Below, piece by piece: positions 32,747 through 42,144 of a stretch of DNA of 64,000 nucleotides; position 1 is the stretch's first letter, and each line of letters starts with the position of its first letter. The stretch is taken from assembly GCF_000367365.1 (NCBI RefSeq), contig NZ_BARF01000025.1, forward strand, positions 1 through 64,000, in the 5' to 3' direction. A program made the translations under genes and the position numbers. Source of the stretch: Streptomyces prunicolor NBRC 13075. GTDB lineage: Bacteria > Actinomycetota > Actinomycetes > Streptomycetales > Streptomycetaceae. The notes beneath the pieces are model-generated. The model was not told where the DNA came from, made no database searches, and was given only the letters and a program-made list of their open reading frames with translations.

Positions 32747-34930
32747 TCAGTCCTGGCGACGGACCTCGATGAGGAGTGCCTGCTCGGGGTTGAGGGTGGG
32801 CATGGGCAGGCCCGCGGTGGCCAGTACCGAGCCGGGCAGGGTCAGCCAGTCCTCCTGCGCGGCCGTCAACCATGCGGGAGACGCGATCTGGTGGAAGGCG
32901 GGCAGTCCGAGTTCGGTACGCACCCGGAGTTGGTAGCGGGCGTCGGCGCTCAGACCGGGAAGCCGCGTCCGGCCGGACTGACCCTCAGGCGAAGTGGCCA
33001 CTCTCGCCCAGGAGTACAGCGCCCTTGAGCCGTCCTGGGCCACGACTCCGTGCAGGACGAGGGCTTCGCTGTCCAGGTCCGCGCGCACCGGGCGACCGGT
33101 GTGGAGGAGCGGGCGCAGTTCGCGGTAGAGGGCGCTCCAGGCGGTCAGCCTGGTCAGCTCCTCCTCCGCACACTCGGCGAGATCCTGCTCGATGCCCGCG
33201 TGGCCGAAGAGGGCGGTGATCAGGCGGAACGCGTCGGAGGTGACGCGTCCGGTGGTATGGCTGCGCGCGGCGCCCACGTGGGTGCCGACGAGTTCGGGTG
33301 GGAGGAGCTGGACGGTCCAGCTCTGGATCGACTGGCGTTCCACGGGGTCGTTGCAGTCCGAGGGCCACACCCGGTCGGTGCGGTCGAGTATGCCCAGGTC
33401 GATCCGGCCGCCGCCGCTCGCGCAGCTCTCGATCTCCAGTCCGGGGTGCCGTTGCTTGACCGAATCCAACAGCCGGTACAGCGCCTCGACTTGGGCGTGG
33501 CCGGCGGGTCGGTCGCCCAACGCGTGTACGGCTTCGTGGAGTTCGCGGTTGTGGTCCCACTTGAGGTAGGCGATGTCGTAGGTTCCGACGAGCGCGTCCA
33601 GTGACTTCAGCAGGTGGTCGAAGACCTCGGGGCGGGAGAGGTCCAGGACGTACTGATGGCGGGCGGTCGGGCCGAGGCCTGCGGCGGGACCGAGGATCCA
33701 GTCGGGGTGGGTGCGGGCCAAGTGGGAGTCGAGGTTGACCATCTCCGGCTCCACCCAGAGGCCGAAGTCCATGCCCAGGGCCCGGACATGGTCGGCGAGC
33801 GGGCTGAGTCCGTCGGGCCAGACGGTCGGGTCGGCGAGCCAGTCGCCGAGCCCCGCGGTGTCGGCGCGGCGGCCGCTGAACCAGCCGTCGTCGAGCACGA
33901 ACCGTTCGACCCCCACCGCGGCGGCCCGCTCGGCCAGGGCTCGCAGTCGGCCGAGGTCGTGGTCGAAGTAGACCCCTTCCCAGCTGTTGACCACCAAGGG
34001 CCGTGGGCCGCGCGGGTGTTGGGGGCGTGCGCGCAGGTGGTGGTGGAAGCGGTCGGCGATGCCGTCCAGGCCGTTCGGCGACCAGGCGAAGTGGCAGCGC
34101 GGGGTGCGGTAGATGTCGCCGGGTGCCAGGCGGATCTCGCCCGCGCGCAGGAGTTCGCCGGCGCCGAGCGCGGAGGCGTGGACGCCTGCTCCTTCCGGGA
34201 GTTGCTCGACCAAGTAACGCTGGTCGCCGCTCCATGCCACATGGACGGCCCACACCTCCCCGGTGCGGAATCCGAAGCCGGGTACGCCCACCGTCAGGAG
34301 GTGCGGCGAGTCGACACCGGGTTTTCCGCGTCGTACGTCGCGGACGTGGGCGCCGTGGTGCAGCGGGTGGCGTTGCGGGGAGCGTTCCCGGCTCCACTTT
34401 CCGGTGAAGTCCAGGATCTCGGCGGCCCGGCGCGGGAGCGGCAGCAGGGTCAGGGCGCCGGCGAGGTCGTAGGGCGTCGAATCGGCGCTGTCCGCGCGGG
34501 ATATGACGGCGTCGGCGGTGAGGATGCCGTGGGGGTCCAGGATGTAGCTGAGGGTGATGTCCAGTGCGGATGCGGTGTCGGTGAGGTGCAGTTCGAGTTC
34601 GCCGCCGCCGTCGGGGTTCGTGTGGTGGGTGGCCCTGGTGAAGGTGGGGCGGGGTGCGGTGGCGGTGCCTGCCTGGTGGCCGTGGTGGGCCGGGGTGCCG
34701 GACCAGCCGTCGGCCTCGGTGGGCCAGACGGTGAAGCGGCGCGCGATGTCGGGGGCGTTGTTGAGGAGCGCGGGTTCGGCGGTCAGGCTCAGGGCGGTCA
34801 GGTCGTCGGGGGTGAGTTCGCCCAGGTCGGCTCCCCAGTGCAGGACTCGGGGCACCGGTTCGGTGAGTTCCACGGCGAGGCAGGTGCCGGCCGCGCGCAG
34901 GCTGACGATGCGGGAGGGGGTTGTGGGCAT
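32747..34930 (-). CDS. Cytoplasmic alpha-galactosidase, GH36
   Basis: A 727-residue glycoside hydrolase family 36 enzyme. After an N-terminal beta-sandwich the (beta/alpha)8 barrel begins PLVVNSWEGVYFDHD, with FVLDDGWFSGRR. The nucleophile Asp is in YLKWDHNRE, ESCASGGGRIDLGIL follows, and the acid/base Asp lies in WPSDCNDPVERQSIQ. No signal peptide is seen, so it acts on imported galactosides such as raffinose, stachyose or melibiose. It is the last gene of an operon that begins with a secreted GH27 enzyme and includes a complete set of importer components. AAAAGAGA lies before the ATG. It converges with the P450 gene. Confidence 0.92.
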   Translation of the reverse strand: MPTTPSRIVSLRAAGTCLAVELTEPVPRVLHWGADLGELTPDDLTALSLTAEPALLNNAPDIARRFTVWPTEADGWSGTPAHHGHQAGTATAPRPTFTRATHHTNPDGGGELELHLTDTASALDITLSYILDPHGILTADAVISRADSADSTPYDLAGALTLLPLPRRAAEILDFTGKWSRERSPQRHPLHHGAHVRDVRRGKPGVDSPHLLTVGVPGFGFRTGEVWAVHVAWSGDQRYLVEQLPEGAGVHASALGAGELLRAGEIRLAPGDIYRTPRCHFAWSPNGLDGIADRFHHHLRARPQHPRGPRPLVVNSWEGVYFDHDLGRLRALAERAAAVGVERFVLDDGWFSGRRADTAGLGDWLADPTVWPDGLSPLADHVRALGMDFGLWVEPEMVNLDSHLARTHPDWILGPAAGLGPTARHQYVLDLSRPEVFDHLLKSLDALVGTYDIAYLKWDHNRELHEAVHALGDRPAGHAQVEALYRLLDSVKQRHPGLEIESCASGGGRIDLGILDRTDRVWPSDCNDPVERQSIQSWTVQLLPPELVGTHVGAARSHTTGRVTSDAFRLITALFGHAGIEQDLAECAEEELTRLTAWSALYRELRPLLHTGRPVRADLDSEALVLHGVVAQDGSRALYSWARVATSPEGQSGRTRLPGLSADARYQLRVRTELGLPAFHQIASPAWLTAAQEDWLTLPGSVLATAGLPMPTLNPEQALLIEVRRQD

Positions 34931-35007
34931 GCAGTCTCTTTTCGGGGAGGGCGGCGGGACGCGCCGTAGGGGACGCGTCCGGCCGCGCGGCGCCAAGGGG
35001 GCGGCGG

Positions 35008-36357
35008 TTACTTCTGGGTGAGGATGCTCTTGGTCTTGGACTGCATGTCGGCGAAGACGCTGTCGCTCTTCTGCCCGGCGAAGTAGCCCTCGATCAGCGG
35101 CTCGATCGCGTCCTGGAGGGCCGCGCCGTTGCGGAAGTCCGGCGAGGGGTAGAGCTCCTTGTTCTTGAGCATGTCGGTGAAGACCGTGAGGTCGACGCCC
35201 TGTGCCTTGAGGACCTTGGCGGAGGCGTCCATCGAGGCGGGGATGGACGGGAAGAAGGTGCCGGTCGCCGACGCCTTGGTCTGGCAGGCCTCGGAGCCCA
35301 TGTAGGAGACCCATTTCCAGGCCAGGTCGGGGTTCTTGGTGCCCGCCCAGATGGTGTTGCCGTTGGAGTTGCTGAAGACGGCACGGGTCTTGTTGTCGGC
35401 TCCGAGGACCGTGGGAGCGATGCCGACCTTGATGTCGGGGATCTTGGCGAAGGTGGACGCCGTCCACGATCCGCCCGTCTCCATCGCGACCTTGCCCGAG
35501 GAGAGCAGGTCGACGTCGGACACGGTGTTGGTGAACGTACCGATCTTGGGTGCGTAGCCCTTCGCCACCAGCGTGCGGATCCAGTCCATGGTCTTCACCA
35601 GGCGCGGATCGTTGTAGTTCAACTGGGTGGGCCAGTTGGCCTTGTTGCCGAGCCGCCAGCCCGTCGTGGAGACGAAGGAACTCCACGTGGACTGGCCCAG
35701 GAAGTCCTTGGCGGCCAGCTGGCCGAAGCCGTAGGTCTTGATGTTCGCCTTGTCGAAGCCCGGCTCGTCACCGCGTCGGCCCTTGGTGTCGACGGTCAGA
35801 TGGGCGATCATCTTGCCGATCGTGCCGCCGTTGTCGGGGTTCCAGTTCAGGCTCTGGACGTCCTTGGCGGTGTAGCCGGCTTTGGTGAGCATGCCGGTGT
35901 TGTAGTAGAGGCCGGTGGCCGCCCAGTCCAGGGGCAGGCCGTACTGGTGGCCGTCGGTGTACTTCCACGAGTCGACTCCGACGGAGAACCGCGACAGGTC
36001 GAACTTGTCCTTCTTGATGTAGTCGTCCAGCGGGAGCAGTTGGTGCTGGTCGGCGTACTCCGGGAAGAACTGGACGCTGTTCTGGAACGCGTCGGGGGCC
36101 TTGCCCGCCACGAAGCCGGCGGTGAGTTTGGTGAAGTAGTCCACGACGTTGTACTGGGTGATCTTCACGTTGACGCCGGGGTTGGCCTTCTCGAAGTCCG
36201 TGGCGCAGACCTTGTAGGCGGCCGCCTGCTTGTCGTCCCAGGTCCACCAGTTCAGGGTCGAGGAGCCGGAGGAGCTGCTCGAACCGGAGGAGCAGGCGGA
36301 CACGAGGGCCGTCAGGGTGAGCGCGGCTCCCATGGCCACGGCCTTGCGAACTCTCAT
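35008..36357 (-). CDS. Sugar-binding lipoprotein of the alpha-galactoside importer
   Basis: A 449-residue family-1 solute-binding protein. A lipoprotein signal ends LVSAC, followed by a Ser-rich linker and LNWWTWDDKQAAAYKVCATD. The body includes GLPLDWAATGLYYNTGML and KVAMETGGSWTASTF, both typical of oligosaccharide-binding proteins. The ATG at 36355-36357 follows AAGGAACC. Unusually, it comes after its two permeases, between them and the GH36 gene. Binding of an alpha-galactoside is inferred from the two flanking galactosidase genes. Confidence 0.92.
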   Translation of the reverse strand: MRVRKAVAMGAALTLTALVSACSSGSSSSSGSSTLNWWTWDDKQAAAYKVCATDFEKANPGVNVKITQYNVVDYFTKLTAGFVAGKAPDAFQNSVQFFPEYADQHQLLPLDDYIKKDKFDLSRFSVGVDSWKYTDGHQYGLPLDWAATGLYYNTGMLTKAGYTAKDVQSLNWNPDNGGTIGKMIAHLTVDTKGRRGDEPGFDKANIKTYGFGQLAAKDFLGQSTWSSFVSTTGWRLGNKANWPTQLNYNDPRLVKTMDWIRTLVAKGYAPKIGTFTNTVSDVDLLSSGKVAMETGGSWTASTFAKIPDIKVGIAPTVLGADNKTRAVFSNSNGNTIWAGTKNPDLAWKWVSYMGSEACQTKASATGTFFPSIPASMDASAKVLKAQGVDLTVFTDMLKNKELYPSPDFRNGAALQDAIEPLIEGYFAGQKSDSVFADMQSKTKSILTQK

Positions 36358-36366
36358 GGTTCCTTC

Positions 36367-36423
36367 TTTCACTGGTCACTTGAGGCCGAGGAGGCTTTCA
36401 CCGGTCACTTGAGGCCGGAGAAG
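36367..36423. repeat. 28-bp direct repeat copying the permease 3' end
   Basis: TTTCACTGGTCACTTGAGGC... at 36367 and TTTCACCGGTCACTTGAGGC... at 36396 repeat with a 29-bp offset. The second includes the stop codon and last residues (GLK) of the permease gene; the first is a duplicate in the short gap before the binding-protein gene. Confidence 0.85.
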
Positions 36424-37343
36424 CCGATGGAGTTGACGATGCGTTTGCCGAAGGCGATGAAGAGCAGCAGCATCGGCAGCGCCGCGATGAGGGCGGCGGC
36501 CATCAACCCCGCCCAGTCGGGGGCGGCTTGGGGCGAGGACTGTTTGAAGACGCCGAGGGCGAGGGTGAGGGGTTGGACGCCCTGGTCGTTGGCGATCAGC
36601 AGCGGCCAGAAGTAGTCGTTCCAGGCGTTGACGAACATCAGCAACGACACGGTGGCGATCGGCGCGGACGTCATCGGCAGGATGATCCGGAAGAAGATCC
36701 GCAGCGGTCCTGCGCCGTCGATGATGGCGGCTTCCTCGACCTCGCTGCTCAGGCCGAGCATGAACTGTCGTAGGAAGAACAGGGTGAAGGCCTGGAAGAG
36801 GCCGCCGGGGAGGATGAGTCCGGCGAAGGTGTCGGTGAGCCCGAGGTCCTTCACGAGGACGAAGTTGGGCAGCAGCGTGAAGACGCTGGGCACCATCAGG
36901 GCGCTGATCAGGATGTTGAACACCAGGTCGCGGCCGCGCCAGTGCAGCCGGGAGAACGCGTAGGCGGCGGCTGCCGAGATCAGCACGACCAGGGCCGTCT
37001 GCACGGACGCGTAGATCAGGGAGTTGCGCAGGTAGAGCGCGATGTCGAGGGTGGCGCCGGAGCCGCCCTGGGCCTGGGCCTGCGCGGTGGAGGCGAGGCC
37101 CAGGACCCGCTCGAAGGCGCCCCAGGTGAAGCCCACCGGGAGCGGTGAGGACGGGTTGGTCGCCAGCTGGTAGTTGTTCGACAGCGCGGTGCGCAGGATC
37201 CAGTAGAACGGGAAGAGCGTGACGAGGACGATGATGCCGAGGTAGGTCCAGGCGACGGCCCTGCCGGGCGAGAACCTGCGGGTGTCGTTGCGGGTCGGGC
37301 GGCGCGGGACGGCCGCCGGGCCGGGTGCGATGGTGACAGCCAT
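36405..37343 (-). CDS. Alpha-galactoside ABC permease (MalG type)
   Basis: A 312-residue permease with six membrane segments; the EAA loop is VEEAAIIDGAGPLRIFFRII. A glutamine/alanine-rich periplasmic insertion (STAQAQAQGGSGAT) near residue 90 lengthens the first loop compared with most relatives. GGAGG precedes the ATG by seven bases, 14 bp after the stop of the partner permease. It forms the importer channel with the upstream gene. The last codons and stop are duplicated in the gap downstream. Confidence 0.92.
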   Translation of the reverse strand: MAVTIAPGPAAVPRRPTRNDTRRFSPGRAVAWTYLGIIVLVTLFPFYWILRTALSNNYQLATNPSSPLPVGFTWGAFERVLGLASTAQAQAQGGSGATLDIALYLRNSLIYASVQTALVVLISAAAAYAFSRLHWRGRDLVFNILISALMVPSVFTLLPNFVLVKDLGLTDTFAGLILPGGLFQAFTLFFLRQFMLGLSSEVEEAAIIDGAGPLRIFFRIILPMTSAPIATVSLLMFVNAWNDYFWPLLIANDQGVQPLTLALGVFKQSSPQAAPDWAGLMAAALIAALPMLLLFIAFGKRIVNSIGFSGLK

Positions 37344-37357
37344 GGGGGCGGCCTCCT

Positions 37358-38371
37358 TCAGTTCAGGTCGGATTCGTTGGCGCGGGCGAGCCGCAGCTGG
37401 GTGAAGGTGACCGCGATGAGCAGGGCGAAGAGGGCGAGCGACATGGTGGCGGCGTAGCCGAAGTCGAACTGCCGGAAGGCCTTGCGGTAGATGTACATCT
37501 GCAGCACGTTCGAGGCGTTGGCCGGGCCGCCCTCGGTGGTGACCTGCACGATGTCGAACACCTGGAAGGAGTTGATCACCGTCAGGACGACGACCATGAC
37601 GAGGATCGGCCGCAGCAGGGGCACCGTGAGCCGGCGGAACATCTGCGCCTCGCTCGCGCCGTCGACCCGGCCCGCCTCGTAGATCGTCGAGGGGATGGTC
37701 TGCAGGCCGGCGAAGATCAGCAGGGCGTAGTAGCCCATCCACTTCCAGACGCTGATCGCGGCGAGGGAGGGGATCGCCCATCCCCCGCTCCCGAAGAACA
37801 GGATGGAGTGGCCGGTCAGGTGCTTGAGGGCGATGTTGACGATGCCGAGGGTCGGGTCGAGCATCCACTGCCACACCAGGGCGGCGATGACGTTGGAGAT
37901 CAGGAACGGCAGCAGGATCACGCCGCGCAGGACCGACGACCGGGTCACCCGGTGCAGCACGACCGCGGTCACGAGGGAGATCGCCGTGCCGAAGCCGACG
38001 GACAGCAGGACGAAGTAGACGGTGACGAGGAGCGAGTGCCAGAAGACGTCGTCCCCGAACAGCTCTCGGAAGTTGGCGAGGCCCACCCACTGCGGCGGGG
38101 TCAGGACGTGGAAGTCGGTGAAGCTGAGGTAGATGCCGCGCAGGGTCGGATAGGCGTAGAAGGTCGCGAAGCCGACCACGGCGGGCAGGATGAGCAGCAG
38201 GGCGACGGGCAGGTCCCGGCGTCGTGCCGCCGCCGACCTGGTGGCGGCGGGTCGCCGTGTTTTCCTGGTCGGGCCCTTGCCCGGTGAGGTGGCCGTGGTG
38301 GCCACCGCGCCCGGTTCACCGGGCCGCGGTTTCACCGGCGTTGCGTGGTTGCCCTGTGATGTGACCACCAC
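37358..38371 (-). CDS. Alpha-galactoside ABC permease (MalF type)
   Basis: A 337-residue permease with a long basic N-terminal tail ([19 protein letters not shown]) and six membrane segments beginning LPVALLLILPAVVGF. The EAA loop is IYEAGRVDGASEAQMFRRLT. The GTG at 38369-38371 has AGGAGG five bases upstream; a second GTG follows at once and could also be used. It lies 52 bp after the GH27 gene on the same strand. No ATPase gene is nearby. Confidence 0.9.
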   Translation of the reverse strand: MVVTSQGNHATPVKPRPGEPGAVATTATSPGKGPTRKTRRPAATRSAAARRRDLPVALLLILPAVVGFATFYAYPTLRGIYLSFTDFHVLTPPQWVGLANFRELFGDDVFWHSLLVTVYFVLLSVGFGTAISLVTAVVLHRVTRSSVLRGVILLPFLISNVIAALVWQWMLDPTLGIVNIALKHLTGHSILFFGSGGWAIPSLAAISVWKWMGYYALLIFAGLQTIPSTIYEAGRVDGASEAQMFRRLTVPLLRPILVMVVVLTVINSFQVFDIVQVTTEGGPANASNVLQMYIYRKAFRQFDFGYAATMSLALFALLIAVTFTQLRLARANESDLN

Positions 38372-38423
38372 AGCACCCTCCTTCGTGTGTTGCGTGTCCA
38401 ACTGGTGGAGCGTCGGGCGTGGT

Positions 38424-40514
38424 TCAGACGGTGATCTTGTCGATGTCGGGCGCGTTGTCGGTGGCGTTGCCGAAGCGGAGGGTGTTGTCCCCGGCCTTCA
38501 GCGGCACCGGGACGGTGAGCGACTGCGGGGCACCCCAGTTGTTGTCGTTGGTGCCGGGCACCGGGATCTGGAGCGTGGTGTCGCCAACGGACAGGTCGAT
38601 GACGCGACTTGAGTCGCCGTCCACGTAGTCCAGCGTCAGCAGATACGTGCCGTCCTTCGGCGCGCTGACGTGGTTGACGGCTACTTCCCCGCCGCCGAGG
38701 TTGCCGACCTTCTGTCCGCCGGAACAGCCGTCGCAGCCCGCGACGGTGGCGTTGCCGGTGAGGGTGTTGCCCGCCGCCTCGGCCTCGTAGGCGGTGGGTC
38801 CGCCGGGCGCGGGCGTGGTGACCCGAACCGCCTTGCTCGGAGCGGACGTTCGGCCATTGGCGTCGCGGGCGACGACCGTGAAGGCGTGGGCGTTCGCGGC
38901 ACTCAGTCCCTGGACGGTGGCTGCGGTGCCGGTACTCGTGGTCAGCGGCCGGCCGTCGGCGTACACGGTGTAGCGGGTGACGGGTGAGGCGCCGGTGTTC
39001 ACCTTGTCCCAGGCCAGCGAGACGCTCGTGGGGGTGGCGGCGGTGCCCCGAACGCCCAGCGGAGTACCGGGGTCGGCGCTCTGCCGGTTCGGCGTGAAGG
39101 TGAAGAGCCGCGAGCCGTGCGGCGGCAGGTTCTCCGTCAGGTGCCCGGAAACCCGGCCGAGGTTCTTGTGCTGCCACAGGTCACGGACCGACGCCGTTCC
39201 GCTGATGCCCAGGTCGGCGAAGTCCGCGGTCACATCGGCGGCCTCGGAACCCAGGTTGAACAGCGCGACGGTGTAACTGCCGTCGGGATTACGGGCGTAC
39301 CAGGTCTGCTGGCTCGTGGTCTGGCTGACGGGACGTGCCGGATGACCTGCCTGGTCCACGGCGATGACCTCGTCGTTGGTGAGCAACTTCAGCCCGTACG
39401 CGTCGAGTTCGGTGAGGTCGTCACCCGAGTACAGGGGCGCCGACTCGATGGCCCACAGGGTCGTGTAGCTCTGCCGTTCGGCCTCGGTGAGACCGTCCAT
39501 GGCGCCGACTCCGACGTTCAGGGAGTCGAGGTTGTTCCAGTGCCCGGGTCCGGCGTCGTCGATCCACTGCACGACGTCGTTCCAGCGCACCTTCAGGGAG
39601 TTGTTCCAGGTCACGAGCGTGTCGCAGTAGCACTCGACGTCCGTGTCGATCCGCCAGCCGTTGGAGTTGGCCTTCCAGGTCTCGGCCTGCGTGTGACTCA
39701 GGGACCAGGACAGCGTCAACTGGGCGGGCCGGCCGGTCTGTTGGAGCGCGGTGTGCCAGGCCTTCACGTCCGAGGTGTTGTCGTGGTCCGTGTCACCCTG
39801 CCCCGAGCCCGGTCCCACCCCGTCGACCTTGAGGAAGTCCACGCCCCAGCCCGCGAGTTGGTCGGCGAGGGAGTCGACGTACTTCTGCGCGCAGGGGTTG
39901 GCGAAGTCCATCTTGTACGCGGAGTTCCACCCGTTGGTCTTGCGCAGGTCGGGATAGACGATGTCCGAGGTGGTGCAGCCGGGGGCGTTGTGGATCGCGG
40001 TCGTCCCGTCGCCGTACGCGGCGGGGTCGAGGCCGACTGCCAGGTACAGCCCGAACTTGAGGCCCTTGTGGTGGAGGTAGTCGCCCAGGGACTTCATGCC
40101 GTGCGGGAAGGTGCTGGCGTTGGGCTTCGGCCGGGCGTACTGGTCGAAGCCGTTCACCCACCCGGCGTCCACGTTGATGTACTCGTAGCCATGGGACTTG
40201 AGCTTCGAGGCGACCACGTCGGCCTGCTGTTTGATGTGTGCCTCGGTGAGCCAGTTCACCCCGCCGTAGCCGGGATAGCTGGTGGCCTCCAGGCTCCAAC
40301 TGCTCCAGCCCATGTACGGCTTGGCGGCCAGGAGGGCCTGCTGCTGACCCGCGCTCGTCGGCGTCGGGGAGGCGTCCGTCGCCGACGCGGCGGCCGGTGC
40401 CGCGAGGGACACCACGAGAGCGGTGGCGGCCACGACGGGGAGCTGCCGGAGGCGCACACCGCCCGCGCGGAGTCTGTGCCGCACAAAGGACGCTGGTCCT
40501 GCTGGACGAGCCAT
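38424..40514 (-). CDS. Secreted alpha-galactosidase, GH27, with FN3-like and CBM domains
   Basis: A 696-residue exported enzyme. The signal peptide ends near AAPAAASA. The GH27 barrel starts PYMGWSSWSLEATSYPGYGG, with YEYINVDAGW, the nucleophile Asp in VDFLKVDGVG and RIDTDVECYC further on. It continues into a beta-sandwich (to about residue 480), a fibronectin-III-like domain (SVSLAWDKVN...SPVTRYTVYADG) and a C-terminal carbohydrate-binding module of CBM35 type (AYEAEAAGNTLTGNATVAG). It removes galactose from oligosaccharides or galactomannan outside the cell. GGAG lies seven bases before the ATG, and a consensus promoter lies at 40755-40784. It heads the five-gene alpha-galactoside operon. 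Confidence 0.93.
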   Translation of the reverse strand: MARPAGPASFVRHRLRAGGVRLRQLPVVAATALVVSLAAPAAASATDASPTPTSAGQQQALLAAKPYMGWSSWSLEATSYPGYGGVNWLTEAHIKQQADVVASKLKSHGYEYINVDAGWVNGFDQYARPKPNASTFPHGMKSLGDYLHHKGLKFGLYLAVGLDPAAYGDGTTAIHNAPGCTTSDIVYPDLRKTNGWNSAYKMDFANPCAQKYVDSLADQLAGWGVDFLKVDGVGPGSGQGDTDHDNTSDVKAWHTALQQTGRPAQLTLSWSLSHTQAETWKANSNGWRIDTDVECYCDTLVTWNNSLKVRWNDVVQWIDDAGPGHWNNLDSLNVGVGAMDGLTEAERQSYTTLWAIESAPLYSGDDLTELDAYGLKLLTNDEVIAVDQAGHPARPVSQTTSQQTWYARNPDGSYTVALFNLGSEAADVTADFADLGISGTASVRDLWQHKNLGRVSGHLTENLPPHGSRLFTFTPNRQSADPGTPLGVRGTAATPTSVSLAWDKVNTGASPVTRYTVYADGRPLTTSTGTAATVQGLSAANAHAFTVVARDANGRTSAPSKAVRVTTPAPGGPTAYEAEAAGNTLTGNATVAGCDGCSGGQKVGNLGGGEVAVNHVSAPKDGTYLLTLDYVDGDSSRVIDLSVGDTTLQIPVPGTNDNNWGAPQSLTVPVPLKAGDNTLRFGNATDNAPDIDKITV

Positions 40515-40754
40515 GTGTTTACTCCATCTCGGCGCGAAAAGGCACGGCGCGGCCCTGGGGAGGACCGGAAGGTGCCCCTTGCACGGTCAGCCGCATGGGG
40601 AATGGGTGAGTGGGCGTCCGAATCCGCCCACGTGGCCGTAGGGCAACGCCTGTTGGAGAGCGCGGCCCGCGATGACTTGGGCGGCCGGTCGAGGAGGAAA
40701 CCGGCCGCCACCTGCGTCGGTGGACGTCCCATCCACCTGTCCTGAGGTGCCGCG

Positions 40755-40784
40755 AATGTAGTCAGGCTTTTCTTCCAACGTCAA
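40755..40784 (-). promoter_or_regulatory. Consensus promoter of the alpha-galactoside operon
   Basis: Minus strand TTGACG (40779-40784) and TACATT (40755-40760) with an 18-bp spacer, about 240 bp before the GH27 start. The long leader (40515-40754) has no gene. With the palindrome below, this accounts for the 426-bp gap 40515-40940. Confidence 0.6.
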
Positions 40785-40913
40785 CATATTGCGCAGCGCG
40801 AATCATCGACATTCGTGGAAGGAATGAAGCTGGATTCGGGAGATGAGTACAGAAGTTCGGGCGATGAGCGCGGAGGGCGGACGCCGGGCGACGCGATCCG
40901 TCTTCTTTCTTCT

Positions 40914-40926
40914 TTTCCAATGGAAA
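40914..40926. promoter_or_regulatory. Palindrome TTTCCA-A-TGGAAA, candidate ROK operator
   Basis: A perfect 6+6 inverted repeat 14 bp before the ROK start. It lies in an unusually AT-rich stretch and could be the autoregulatory site of the repressor. Confidence 0.5.
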
Positions 40927-40940
40927 TGTATGGTCGCCGC

Positions 40941-42092
40941 ATGACGCTCGCCGATCAGCCACCCGCGGCCGCTCTGCTCTTCCAGACCCTTCTCGCCCAC
41001 GGCCCGCTCACACGTGCCGAGATCGGGCGCCGTACCGGCCTCTCACCGGGTGCGGTCACGAAGGTCGCCACTCCCCTGCTGACCGACGGCTGGATCAGTG
41101 AGCTGGGCCGCTCGACCGAGCGCACCCAGGGCCGGCCGGCCACGCTCATGACGGTACGTGGCGAGCGTGCCCGCTTCGTGGGTGTGAAGATCACCGGTGA
41201 CGAACTCATCGGTGCGCTCACGGACTTGACCGCACGCCCCCTGGCCACCGCGCGGGCCGTGCTCGGTTCGCGTGACGTCGGCACGGTCGTCCTGGCCGTC
41301 GCCCGGCTCGTCGACCAGTTGAACGCGGAGGCGGCACCGCACGCACCGGGAGCGCTCCACGGCATCGGCGTCACGATCTCCGGGGACGTCGACGGCCACA
41401 CCGGGACCGTCCAGTACTCCCCCTTCTTGAACTGGCGCCGCGTACCCCTCGCTCAACTCGTCCAGAAGGCAACGGACTTGCCGACCGTCATCGAGAACGA
41501 CGTCCGCGCCCTGACCGTCGCGGAGCAGTGGTTCGGCGTCGGGGTCGGGCTGTCGTCCTTCGCCCTGGTCACCGTCGGCGCGGGCATCGGCTGCGGCATC
41601 TCCATCGGCGGCCGGGTCGTCTCCGGTGCCCACGGCGTCTCGGGGGAGGTCGGCCACCTGCCCGTGGGCGGCACCGACCGGGTGTGCACCTGCGGCAACA
41701 CCGGTTGCGTCGAGGCCGTCGCCTCCACCCAGGCGATCACGGAACAGGCCCGCCGGGCGACGGGCGACCCGACGCTCACGATGGACGGCGCGGTCCGCCT
41801 CGCCCACGCCGGCAACGCCGACGTCCGCGCGGTCTTCGCCCGGGCGGGCCACGCCCTGGGCCTGGCGCTGGCGTCCGTGGCCAACCTCATCGGACCGGAA
41901 CGCATCATCATCTCCGGTGAGGGCGTGGCCACTTACGACCTCTACGAGGACCAGATCCGCACCACCTTCGCGGCCCGTGCCTTCGGCGCCGCGGCCGACT
42001 GCGACCTCGTCGTCAGGCCCCTCCCCTTCGAGGAGTGGGCCCGCGGAGGCGCCGCCGTAGCCGCGCAGCACGTCTTCGCTCCCGCCAAGTAG
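40941..42092 (+). CDS. ROK-family transcriptional repressor
   Basis: A 383-residue ROK protein of the XylR/NagC type. The N-terminal winged helix is LLAHGPLTRAEIGRRTGLSP, followed by the sugar-kinase-like domain with GIGVTISGDVDG and GAGIGCGISIGG, and the zinc motif CTCGNTGCVEAVAS. The ATG at 40941 is chosen because family alignment begins MTLADQPPAAALLFQTLL; nearby in-frame ATGs at 40920 and 40926 overlap the palindrome. No ribosome site is evident, so a leaderless mRNA is possible. It is divergent from the alpha-galactoside operon and 52 bp before the GH95 gene. Control of one or both is likely. Confidence 0.88.
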   Translation: MTLADQPPAAALLFQTLLAHGPLTRAEIGRRTGLSPGAVTKVATPLLTDGWISELGRSTERTQGRPATLMTVRGERARFVGVKITGDELIGALTDLTARPLATARAVLGSRDVGTVVLAVARLVDQLNAEAAPHAPGALHGIGVTISGDVDGHTGTVQYSPFLNWRRVPLAQLVQKATDLPTVIENDVRALTVAEQWFGVGVGLSSFALVTVGAGIGCGISIGGRVVSGAHGVSGEVGHLPVGGTDRVCTCGNTGCVEAVASTQAITEQARRATGDPTLTMDGAVRLAHAGNADVRAVFARAGHALGLALASVANLIGPERIIISGEGVATYDLYEDQIRTTFAARAFGAAADCDLVVRPLPFEEWARGGAAVAAQHVFAPAK

Positions 42093-42144
42093 CCGACGCC
42101 CAGAGCGAGTTGCCCTCTTTCACACCGTCCCGAAAGCACACGCC

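Noticed and set aside
40815..40940. N-terminal extension of the ROK repressor
   Set aside because: It would start at a GTG without a ribosome site and would include the palindrome at 40914; family similarity begins at 40941.
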